Assembly: GCA_001000035.1 (NCBI GenBank)
Contig: LCGX01000015.1
Span: 1-10,387 of the forward strand
Source of the DNA: Candidatus Nomurabacteria bacterium GW2011_GWF2_43_8
Lineage (GTDB): Bacteria > Patescibacteriota > Minisyncoccia > Phycocordibacterales > UBA9973
DNA length: 10,387 bases
Direction of reading: 5' to 3'
This document shows, piece after piece, positions 3,935 through 10,387 of this stretch. Made by a program: the position numbers and the translations under genes. Each line of letters starts with the position of its first letter. The first letter of the stretch is position 1. The notes under the pieces are model-generated. The model saw nothing but the letters and a program-made list of their open reading frames with translations. It had not been told where the DNA came from and ran no database searches.

Positions 3935-5308
3935 CTACGGGACTAATAGGTCTATGTCCGCCTGCATCTTAGTCGCCAAGGCCATAACACTGTTGCCATA
4001 AAAGGCATTTTTTACCGTCGGGTCTGTGCAGGGCCGACCAGAGTAGTATTTACAAGCCGCATTCCATTCGGCCGTGTAGGTTTGAGCCGCCGCGCCACTG
4101 TCCTTCAATAAAATGGACGAGGCCATAATCGCGTCGGCCGGATTCCACGGATCGGGAACAGATTTGCCCAGCGCGCCGGCAATTCTCCCTTTTATCAGAT
4201 TCCAAGTGGAAGGAATAAATTGCGCCGGCCCCATGGCTCCTCCGTATCCCACCGACAACGGGCACGAAACCCGGGTGGTCAGCGGATTTCGCCCAAGCTC
4301 TTTCAATATTGTCTGCAGAAGGGGCAAATCCCGGGTCGGATGGATTCCCCGGCTGAAAACAGTCCCCGAATTGACGCTTTTTGTCTCGCCGGTTATGAGG
4401 TTGGTAATAACGCAAGAACCGACGTTGGCCCCGATATTGGTTTCCTGTTTTAAAATAGCCAGGATGAGCGCCGGTCGGACGCCTGTCTTAGCATTGGCCT
4501 GCTCGGCATATCTCAAAGCGTCGCCGAAGGGAATCGCCTGCGCGTCGCGAAGCGGGAAAAGAGCGGCCCGAATTTTATCGGCCCGGGCTTTTTTCTCGGC
4601 AGCCAATCGTTGGTACTCCGCCTCTTTATTCTTGGAAATCGCCAGGAGCTGTTTTTTCTCTGTTTCCGACTGGACAACTTTTTTCTGGGCATTTTCCAGT
4701 TCGACTTTGGCGTCGGTTTCGGCATCATGTTTTTTTTCAAGGTCCTGTTTGGCCACTTCCGTTTCCTCCTTCACGCCGTTTATAACATCAACGGAATTCT
4801 TTACGGCCTGCTTGATGGAATTATAAGATTCCAAATCGCTGTAAAAATTGGAAATGCTTTCGTTGGAAAGAATCAAACTCACTAAATTATTACTGTAATC
4901 GAATTCATTGGTGTTTCTTAAAAGCTGGGCCAGTGATTCGTGTTCGCTATCTATCTTATCGGAAAGCGATTCAATTTTTTTAACCTTCTCTGTAATATTT
5001 ACTTTCAATTGAGCAATCGCCAGCGCCCGGGCTTTTATTTTCGCTTTCAGGGCATTGATCTGACTGGTCAAATAATCGACGTCTCCCTTGAGTGTTCCTG
5101 TTTGTTTCTGCTGTTCTTTCTGCTTATTGAGAAGTGCTTGGAGTTCCGCCTCTATCTGATGGAGCTCGTTTTCGCAATAATCTTTGTCCGCCTGCCTGGA
5201 AGATTCCGTCAGTTGGAGACAGTCAAAAGCGGCACGCCCTAAAGAGGCCGGAAGAATAAAACCGGAAAACAAAGCCAACAAAACAAAAACTATGGTTTTC
5301 TTTCCCAT
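3935..5308 (-). CDS. Secreted coiled-coil lytic murein transglycosylase
   Basis: This is a 457-aa protein from the chosen ATG at 5308. An N-terminal hydrophobic signal segment (VFVLLALFSGFILPASLGRAA) precedes a Lys/Glu/Gln-rich coiled coil over about 45-250 that resembles the PcsB/CwlO/EnvC regulatory coil. The C-terminal third is an SLT/MltB-like transglycosylase fold. The likely catalytic Glu is in AILKQETNIG (Glu289), and GGAMGPAQFIPSTW is the family motif; Cys pairs in this domain may form disulfides outside the cell. It would cleave peptidoglycan glycan strands at the cell surface, for growth or division. An upstream ATG (5317, three codons earlier) overlaps the -10 box and is rejected. 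The stop is TAG. Confidence 0.85.
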   Translation of the reverse strand: MGKKTIVFVLLALFSGFILPASLGRAAFDCLQLTESSRQADKDYCENELHQIEAELQALLNKQKEQQKQTGTLKGDVDYLTSQINALKAKIKARALAIAQLKVNITEKVKKIESLSDKIDSEHESLAQLLRNTNEFDYSNNLVSLILSNESISNFYSDLESYNSIKQAVKNSVDVINGVKEETEVAKQDLEKKHDAETDAKVELENAQKKVVQSETEKKQLLAISKNKEAEYQRLAAEKKARADKIRAALFPLRDAQAIPFGDALRYAEQANAKTGVRPALILAILKQETNIGANVGSCVITNLITGETKSVNSGTVFSRGIHPTRDLPLLQTILKELGRNPLTTRVSCPLSVGYGGAMGPAQFIPSTWNLIKGRIAGALGKSVPDPWNPADAIMASSILLKDSGAAAQTYTAEWNAACKYYSGRPCTDPTVKNAFYGNSVMALATKMQADIDLLVP

Positions 5309-5359
5309 AGTTCTCATTATACCCGGTAATGAGCCTTTTTCAAAGATCTACTACCGGGT
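5309..5359 (-). promoter_or_regulatory. Leaderless promoter of the transglycosylase gene with flanking inverted repeat
   Basis: On the minus strand -35 TTGAAA (5343-5338), a 16-bp spacer and a perfect -10 TATAAT (5321-5316) end 7 nt before ATG 5308. A perfect 8-bp inverted repeat, ACCCGGTA (5321-5328) and TACCGGGT (5352-5359), brackets the -35, with half-site centres 31 bp apart, about three helical turns. It may be an operator or a weak rplY terminator stem; there is no U-tract. Confidence 0.75.
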
Positions 5360-5370
5360 TATAACATACC

Positions 5371-6063
5371 TTATTTTTTTTCTATCTTCTTTTCTGTTTT
5401 TTCTTCCGGCGCAGGTGGCGCAGTTTCGGCTCCGGGTTCACCTTCTTCCTCTTTCTTGCCTTTCTTTTCAACCTCGATAACAGAAAGGTCAACCGGTACT
5501 ACAATTTCTTCCTTTTCTTCTACTTGCTCAACCACGGAAACCACGACGTCGCCTGGACTGTTGATAACGGCGACCCCGGTCGGCAACTTCACATCATAAA
5601 CAAAAACCTGATCTTTGAGCGTTTCTAATTTTGAAATATCAACGGTCAAATTGTGCGGCAAGTCGTCCGGCAGGGCCTCAATCTCAAGTTCATAAAGGAC
5701 TTTGACCAGATTGCCGATTCCATTCTTGACCGCGCCGGATACCCCCTCAAAAACAAGGGGCACTTTAACGCGTATCTTTTTTGTCATATCTATGGCCAAA
5801 AAGTCCACATGAATCGGCTCGTCGGTTACCGGATCAACCTGCACTTCATGGATAAGAGTATCGATGTTCCCCTCCGGCATGCCGATCTTAACCGTGGAAG
5901 ACTCCCCCGCTTCCCGCCAGATTTTTTTGAATTCGGTCGTAGAAATGGAGATAGGGGTCGTGTCTTTTCCGGCTCCGTAAAAAACAGCCGGAATTCGTCC
6001 GGATTTTCTTAAAGCGTCCAATTTTGCGCTTCCATCTTTCTTTTCAGCTTTAATAATAAACAT
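5371..6063 (-). CDS. rplY: 50S ribosomal protein L25/general stress protein Ctc
   Basis: This 230-aa protein starts at ATG 6063 (MFIIKAEKKDGS). Residues about 1-90 are the L25 5S-rRNA-binding domain (LRKSGRIPAVFYGAG, then HEVQVDPVTDEPIHVDF). About 95-185 form the TL5/CTC C-terminal beta domain (KVPLVFEGVSGAVKNG, then PGDVVVSVV). The end is a Lys/Glu/Pro-rich low-complexity tail, longer than in E. coli's single-domain L25 and of the Ctc type. An ATG at 6099 would add 12 residues but lies within the -35 hexamer, so it cannot be the start of the mRNA from this promoter. The gene begins directly after the dehydrogenase stop yet has its own promoter. The stop is TAA. Confidence 0.95.
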   Translation of the reverse strand: MFIIKAEKKDGSAKLDALRKSGRIPAVFYGAGKDTTPISISTTEFKKIWREAGESSTVKIGMPEGNIDTLIHEVQVDPVTDEPIHVDFLAIDMTKKIRVKVPLVFEGVSGAVKNGIGNLVKVLYELEIEALPDDLPHNLTVDISKLETLKDQVFVYDVKLPTGVAVINSPGDVVVSVVEQVEEKEEIVVPVDLSVIEVEKKGKKEEEGEPGAETAPPAPEEKTEKKIEKK

Positions 6064-6099
6064 AGAAGTGAGTATACTCGAACATTTGCGGAAAGTCAA
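6064..6099 (-). promoter_or_regulatory. Leaderless promoter of rplY
   Basis: On the minus strand -35 TTGACT (6099-6094), a 17-bp spacer and -10 TATACT (6076-6071) end 7 nt before ATG 6063. The geometry is the same as at the transglycosylase gene (TATAAT + 7 nt + ATG). There is no Shine-Dalgarno. Confidence 0.8.
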
Positions 6100-6101
6100 A
6101 A

Positions 6102-7853
6102 TTAAACTTTATGGACCGTCCGATGTTCCACCGCGATATGCGAGGCGATATATTCTTTAGTACCACCTAAATTTTGAGTAGCAATTTTTTTGCCCGTATT
6201 GAAAATATTTTTAGAGTCAAAAATTTCTTTGACCTTTTCAAAAATTCTGACAATTTCATTCCCATACATTTTGCGCAAATAAGGCGTGCGGATGAGGCCA
6301 TCATTATGCTCGGCGGTGATAGAGCCGTGATATTTGACCACCAAATCATACACAGCCTCTCCAAGCTCCAAAATTATTTTTGCCGTGTCTTTGCGTTTAA
6401 AATCCATAAGGGGAATGACGTGAAAATTCCCGTCCCCGATATGGCCAGCGAGCGTATAAGTGAGTTTGTATTTGCCTAAAATATTGTTCAGCTCCGGAAT
6501 AAATTTTGGCAAAAATTCCGGACGGACGATTATATCATCAATAAACGGAGCCGTACGCATGCCCCTCACATGCTTTCGGAGCAAAGCAAAACTTTCTCTT
6601 CTGATATCCAAATATTTATCTGCCTCCGCCTCGGATTTTGTTATGTGTACCTTCAATTTAAAATTCGCTATGCTTTCTTCCAATTCAATGCATTTGTCAT
6701 TTACAGACTTCTCATCATCACCGGCGAATCCGGCTAAAATTATCAACTTCGGAAAACCGCCCATTATCATCATGAAAAATTCAGGCAAAAAACTCCAGAT
6801 AAATTTAATCATTCCAAAAAACCCTTTATTTTTAAGAAAATCTGGGAAAAACCGAACAGCCAGTTTCATTGTTTTGTCATCGTAGGTTTCCAGTGTTTCG
6901 GGTTTAAGCGTTAAAATTTCTTCCACCAGCCGTCCCAGCGGCTCAAGGTCCTTCATAAAAATAGCCACCAGCTTGGAATGCTTATTGTCGGGAATAAGCT
7001 TCAATGTAATTTCAGTGGCAATGCCCAATGTTCCCTGCGAACCGACAAGCAATTTATTTAAATCAAAAGAATTTTCTATTTGATTGCCTAGGACGTTCCA
7101 AATATAATATCCTGAAGAATTTTTGCGCACTTTCGGCTTGGCCTCTTGTATTTCTTCTTTATTATTTTTTATCAAATCAAAAATATTTTTGTAAATATCT
7201 CCCTCAAAATTCCCCTGCTTCATTTTTTTCTCCAGTTCATTCCGGTTAAGCGGCTTTACCAGATATTCATTCCCGTCGGCCAAAACAACCTTAGCGGACA
7301 ACACAAAATTTTCCATCTGCCCGTATTTCAAAGTCCTTTCGCCGGCGGAATTATTGCCGAACATTCCGCCGATCGCGTTCAAACTTTTAGACGCGGTAAA
7401 ACACGGCAAAATCAGGCCTTTCTCGGAAGTTATCTTTTCAAAATCGCGGTAAAACATTCCGGGCTCCGCCGTGATATAGGACGGGACCAGGGGATAATTC
7501 ATAAAACTGGTCACCTTTTTTTTCTTCGTGTTAATGGGCCAGACATCGTCCATCGGCAGTGGCCCTCCCGCCAGCTTATTCATATAGCGGGTAAAATTGA
7601 GGATGATGGATTCTCCGATGGCTCCGCCGGACATATCCGTACCCGCGCATCTGGCGGTAATCGATAAATCCGGATACTTTTCTTTGTTTTCCGAAACCCA
7701 CTTCACCAGATTTTTTACGTCTTCGGAATCGCACGGAAAAAGCACGAGCTTCGGACGCACCTCGAGCAAGCTTGCGTCATGCGAATATTTTACCAGCGTT
7801 TCCTCGCTGTCATCCGCGTCTCCTTTGAAGAATTTTAGGATTTCTTCTTTCAA
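6102..7853 (-). CDS. FAD-linked 2-hydroxyacid dehydrogenase (GlcD/D-lactate dehydrogenase family)
   Basis: This 583-aa flavoprotein has the FAD-binding type 4 (PCMH) fold. The pyrophosphate loop is ARCAGTDMSGGAIGE (67-81); IGGMFGNNSAGERTLKYG (161-178) and GSQGTLGIATEITL (271-284) are family motifs. The FAD-oxidase C-terminal domain carries AGHIGDGNFHVIP and AEHNDGLIRTPYL, whose His/Asn/Asp positions match substrate/metal-site segments. Such enzymes oxidise D-lactate, glycolate or D-2-hydroxyglutarate, passing electrons to an unknown acceptor; the substrate cannot be read from sequence. No Fe-S domain is fused. The start is TTG (7853), 4 nt after the aldolase stop and in frame with the conserved N-terminus; no ATG is nearby. 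The stop is TAA. It is last in the gatB-aldolase run. Confidence 0.88.
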   Translation of the reverse strand: MKEEILKFFKGDADDSEETLVKYSHDASLLEVRPKLVLFPCDSEDVKNLVKWVSENKEKYPDLSITARCAGTDMSGGAIGESIILNFTRYMNKLAGGPLPMDDVWPINTKKKKVTSFMNYPLVPSYITAEPGMFYRDFEKITSEKGLILPCFTASKSLNAIGGMFGNNSAGERTLKYGQMENFVLSAKVVLADGNEYLVKPLNRNELEKKMKQGNFEGDIYKNIFDLIKNNKEEIQEAKPKVRKNSSGYYIWNVLGNQIENSFDLNKLLVGSQGTLGIATEITLKLIPDNKHSKLVAIFMKDLEPLGRLVEEILTLKPETLETYDDKTMKLAVRFFPDFLKNKGFFGMIKFIWSFLPEFFMMIMGGFPKLIILAGFAGDDEKSVNDKCIELEESIANFKLKVHITKSEAEADKYLDIRRESFALLRKHVRGMRTAPFIDDIIVRPEFLPKFIPELNNILGKYKLTYTLAGHIGDGNFHVIPLMDFKRKDTAKIILELGEAVYDLVVKYHGSITAEHNDGLIRTPYLRKMYGNEIVRIFEKVKEIFDSKNIFNTGKKIATQNLGGTKEYIASHIAVEHRTVHKV

Positions 7854-7857
7854 GGGT

Positions 7858-8730
7858 TTATTTCATTCCACTAAAAAGTTTTAGTCGAGCTTCAACGACA
7901 GTTTGCACAGCTTCAACTGTAGGAGGTAAATATTTATACGGGGTAATTTCTTCAGGCAAGTTAGTTAAGGATTTTTTTAACGCTTCGGTGAATGCGACCC
8001 GAATTTCTGTATTGATGTGCACAATATCAATACCTTCTTTAATGCAGGCGATAAAATCTTCACTCATTGACCCCGAACCGCCGTGCAAGACCAGTGGGAT
8101 GCCAGTAGCGGCACGAATTGCCTTTACTCTTTCCGGATGCAGGCGCGGGTTGCCACTCTTGACCATTCCGTGAACATTACCAATCGAAGGAGCAAGCAGG
8201 TCCACTCCGGTCGCTGCTACGAAACGCTTAGCATCTTCTGGGGTAGTCATTGTGGCTTCAGATACTCCATCAGGAAGTTTATCTAAAATTTTAGAACCTG
8301 TGCCTATAAAACCCAGCTCTGCTTCAACTAAAATTTCTCTTTTTTCTTTTTTTGCAACCTGTCTAGCGTAATCTACACATTCCTTCGTTATCCTAATATT
8401 TTCTTCAAATGGAAGCTTTACTAGATCAATAACAACAGAATCATACCCTGCGTCAATGGATGTCTTAGCGGCTTCTAGACTATAGTGGTGATCACCATTC
8501 AAAAAAATCGGATAATTATCGCGAGAACGAAGGGCTCGAATTACTGCCACAGCTTCAGTCCGCCCGAAAAATTCACTTTCATTTTCCGTAAGTCCTATTA
8601 TGATAGGAACCTGTAATTTTTTAGCAGCGTTATAAATAGCGTGCAGAGTTTCTAAGTTTGAAATATTAAAATGACCAATGGCTATACCCTTCTCATTTGC
8701 TTCTTTTATACATTCACCATATGTTTTCAT
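7858..8730 (-). CDS. Class II fructose/tagatose-bisphosphate aldolase
   Basis: This 290-aa protein is a zinc-dependent class II aldolase of the KbaY/GatY-like length. The catalytic Asp80 and zinc ligand His81 are in FLNGDHHYSLEAA. VEAELGFIG (135-143) carries the conserved Glu. The other zinc ligands are His187 (SIGNVHG) and His216 (LHGGSGS). VHINTEIRVAF (237-247) is the phosphate/substrate loop. It cleaves or condenses a ketose bisphosphate with DHAP and an aldehyde in the cytoplasm; the exact sugar (fructose, tagatose or other) is undetermined. The ATG at 8730 lies 4 nt after the gatB TAA, without a Shine-Dalgarno, so translation is likely coupled. The dehydrogenase begins 4 nt after its stop. 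Confidence 0.9.
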   Translation of the reverse strand: MKTYGECIKEANEKGIAIGHFNISNLETLHAIYNAAKKLQVPIIIGLTENESEFFGRTEAVAVIRALRSRDNYPIFLNGDHHYSLEAAKTSIDAGYDSVVIDLVKLPFEENIRITKECVDYARQVAKKEKREILVEAELGFIGTGSKILDKLPDGVSEATMTTPEDAKRFVAATGVDLLAPSIGNVHGMVKSGNPRLHPERVKAIRAATGIPLVLHGGSGSMSEDFIACIKEGIDIVHINTEIRVAFTEALKKSLTNLPEEITPYKYLPPTVEAVQTVVEARLKLFSGMK

Positions 8731-8734
8731 ATTT

Positions 8735-10078
8735 TTACTTTAGTAATTCTAATAATATTTCCTTTGCCAGCGCGGGGTTTGCGCTGCCTTTCGTTTCTTT
8801 CATCATCTGCCCGACCAGAGACATCAAGGCCTGTCTTTTTCCGCCTTTGTAATCCGCCACGACTTTCGGATTGGCCTCGATAATTTTCTGCGCGATTTGC
8901 TTGAGCGCGCCGGTGTCGCTGGTTTGCAACAATCCCTTTTCAGTAGCTAATTTCAACGGAGATTCGTCTTTAATAACTATCATCGCTAAAATATTCTTGG
9001 CTGCGCGGGAAGAAATTTTATTTTCAAATACTAAATCAATAAGTTCAGCAAAATTTTTATAACTTGGAAATTTTACTCCTGCAATATTTTTTTCTATACC
9101 CAAGTAATCAGAAGCAATATAATTATATGCAATCGGTAATGCAGTTTTATTTTTTATTTCTTTTTTTACCCCCTCAAGCCATTCAGTCAAAAAAGGGTGT
9201 TCTATTATTAATTCTACATCTTCTTCTTTATAACCTTCTTTTCTATATCTCGCGCGCTTGACTTCCGGTAATTCCGGCAGTTTTTCTTTCATTTTCTTCA
9301 GATCGAAGGCCTCGTGCAATTTCATTTTCGGCAAATCGGGGTCCGGAAAATACCGGTAATCAGAACTTCCTTCTTTTTTCCTCTGGGAAAAAGTTTCTTG
9401 CTTGTTTTCATCCCAGCCCCGTGTTTCCTGTATTATTTCATTCCCCTTGCCTGTTTCCAAAAGTTCAGTCATTCTGTCAACTTCATATTTTATAGCACGT
9501 TCAACACTGCGAAAAGAATTAAGATTTTTTACTTCTACTTTTGTTCCCAAAATTTTTGGATCATTAGTAACGGAAATATTTGCTTCTATTCGCATTTCGC
9601 CTTTTTCCATATTCGCTTCCGACACTCCCAGATACCAGAGCACTAACTGCAATTCTTTGGCGAATTTTGTCGCTTTCTGGGCAGTTTCTTCGGCGCTCTC
9701 AAAAGTGTGCGGTTCGGTCACCAGTTCCATCAATGGCACACCGGCGCGATTAAAATCTATTAGGGAAAAGTCCCCTCGGTCGTGCTTATTGTTCGCCGTA
9801 TCTTCTTCCAAATGCACGCGGGTAACATCAAAATCTGCCAAACGCCCGCCCACAACAATCGGATATTTATATTGGGAAATCTGGTAGCCCTTCGGAATAT
9901 CCGGATAAAAATAATTCTTGCGGTCAAATTCAGTGAAGTCCGCGATTTTTCCATTTATGGCCAAACCGACTTTAATGACATTCTCTATGGCCTGCTTGTT
10001 GGGCACCGGCAGAGCCCCCGGATGCGCCGTGCATACTGGACAAATGTTCACATTGGGTTTTTCTTCATCGGGGTTTCC
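8735..10078 (-). CDS. gatB: Asp-tRNA(Asn)/Glu-tRNA(Gln) amidotransferase subunit B, N-terminally truncated
   Basis: GatB activates misacylated Glu-tRNA(Gln) or Asp-tRNA(Asn) for transamidation within GatCAB. The homologous part begins at NPDEEKPNVNICPVC (codon at 10075) and is intact to the C-terminus: FYPDIPKGYQISQY, RVHLEEDTAN, DFNRAGVPLMELVTEP, EVKNLNSFRSVERA, SDYRYFPDPDLP, then the tRNA-binding YqeY-like domain ending LAKEILLELLK. The expected first 35-45 residues, with GLEIHxxLxTxxKxFCxC, are absent. Two of the four Cys that form a zinc site in many GatBs (FCxC) are therefore lost, while CPVC is kept. The open frame continues upstream to 10327, but those 84 residues are antisense to a phosphoesterase and match no GatB. 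No start or promoter is credible. gatA and gatC are not in the window. Confidence 0.9.
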   Translation of the reverse strand, partial: GNPDEEKPNVNICPVCTAHPGALPVPNKQAIENVIKVGLAINGKIADFTEFDRKNYFYPDIPKGYQISQYKYPIVVGGRLADFDVTRVHLEEDTANNKHDRGDFSLIDFNRAGVPLMELVTEPHTFESAEETAQKATKFAKELQLVLWYLGVSEANMEKGEMRIEANISVTNDPKILGTKVEVKNLNSFRSVERAIKYEVDRMTELLETGKGNEIIQETRGWDENKQETFSQRKKEGSSDYRYFPDPDLPKMKLHEAFDLKKMKEKLPELPEVKRARYRKEGYKEEDVELIIEHPFLTEWLEGVKKEIKNKTALPIAYNYIASDYLGIEKNIAGVKFPSYKNFAELIDLVFENKISSRAAKNILAMIVIKDESPLKLATEKGLLQTSDTGALKQIAQKIIEANPKVVADYKGGKRQALMSLVGQMMKETKGSANPALAKEILLELLK

Positions 10079-10387
10079 GGCGCCAGCGCCCAGACGGCAT
10101 TCCGGTTCGTAGCCTGGGGAGATACCAAAAGCGACACCGGGGTACTCAAAACCCTGTCTGTCCAGGCCAAAGCCCTCAACCCCGTCCTGACCCTTTATTC
10201 CGGCGACCTGGAGGGTGACGGTTTCACACAGACTGGAATGGATGCCTGGAAAATAGCCGTGAACGGCGGGGTGAACAACGGGATGTTTAACATCACCTTC
10301 CCGATACGGGGCAACCACGACAACCACCTGTCCGGCGCGGCAGCCAACTGGCAGAATTATTACAATCTGGGGGCGCAGGTGGCGGCT
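10079..10387 (+). CDS. Calcineurin-like metallophosphoesterase, partial at both ends
   Basis: On the plus strand the frame reads AFRFVAWGDTKSDTGVL, then LNPVLTLYSGDLEGDGF and FNITFPIRGNHDNHLSGAAANW, to the window edge. WGDT, YSGD and RGNHD are metallophosphoesterase motifs I-III, binding the two metal ions. The mature-like start (SAQTAFRFVAWGD) resembles secreted purple-acid-phosphatase-type enzymes. The 5' end is missing or ambiguous: an in-frame ATG at 10022 would give MRRAYWTNVHIGFFFIGVSGASAQ, which looks like a signal peptide but lies wholly antisense to conserved gatB codons. Base composition is visibly GC-richer than gatB. The substrate is unknown. The gene faces gatB head-on at an abrupt junction near 10075-10095. 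Confidence 0.8.

Noticed and set aside
4113..4826. Long plus-strand open frame of 237 codons
   Set aside because: It is antisense to the conserved transglycosylase, Ser/Phe-rich as expected for reverse-strand shadow, with no recognisable motif.
6064..6099. Longer rplY product starting at ATG 6099
   Set aside because: That ATG lies within the -35 hexamer, and L25 homology starts at the ATG at 6063.
10079..10327. N-terminal 84-residue extension of the gatB open frame
   Set aside because: It is the exact antisense of a clear metallophosphoesterase with GDT, SGD and GNHD motifs, and matches no GatB N-terminus.

Overview
The window looks like an AT-biased bacterial genome fragment, most probably from the Candidate Phyla Radiation (Patescibacteria, Parcubacteria-like). 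This assignment is inferred from protein style: a release factor 1 lacking its N-terminal domain, a small RRM protein, a secreted coiled-coil/lytic transglycosylase protein, L25 with a charged tail, several promoters that place the start codon at the expected transcription start, and repeated nested hairpins. No 16S gene is present to confirm it.

Layout, left to right. 1-206 (-) is the 5' part of a STAS-like DUF4325 gene, with a promoter and a phased array of ATCTACCC boxes upstream. 424-495 (-) is tRNA-Ile(GAT); upstream of it, copies of its own 5' end occur next to GC-rich hairpins. 802-1122 (-) is an RRM RNA-binding protein with a 3' nested hairpin and a bidirectional terminator. 1312-1482 (-) is a 56-aa membrane peptide. 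1577-2112 (-) is a hicB-hicA toxin-antitoxin pair. 2215-2493 (-) is a frame-disrupted membrane protein gene. 2689-3747 (-) is rpmE-prfA. A 108-bp compound palindrome precedes rpmE. 3935-5308 (-) is a lytic transglycosylase. 5371-6063 (-) is rplY (L25/CTC). 6102-10078 (-) is a tightly packed gatB - class II aldolase - FAD-linked dehydrogenase run.

All clear genes are on the minus strand until about 10.08 kb. There gatB loses its N-terminal codons and the sequence switches abruptly to a GC-richer plus-strand metallophosphoesterase that lacks a credible 5' end and runs off the window. This is either a rearrangement breakpoint or a chimeric assembly join.

The genes serve translation (L31, RF1, L25, GatB, tRNA-Ile, RRM protein), cell-wall remodelling, central carbon/redox metabolism and a small accessory block (HicBA, two small membrane proteins, DUF4325). 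Two initiation styles coexist. Four genes (DUF4325, hicB, lytic transglycosylase, rplY) have a -10 box ending 6-7 nt before the ATG, implying leaderless mRNAs. The two small membrane-protein genes instead have short leaders with strong Shine-Dalgarno sequences.
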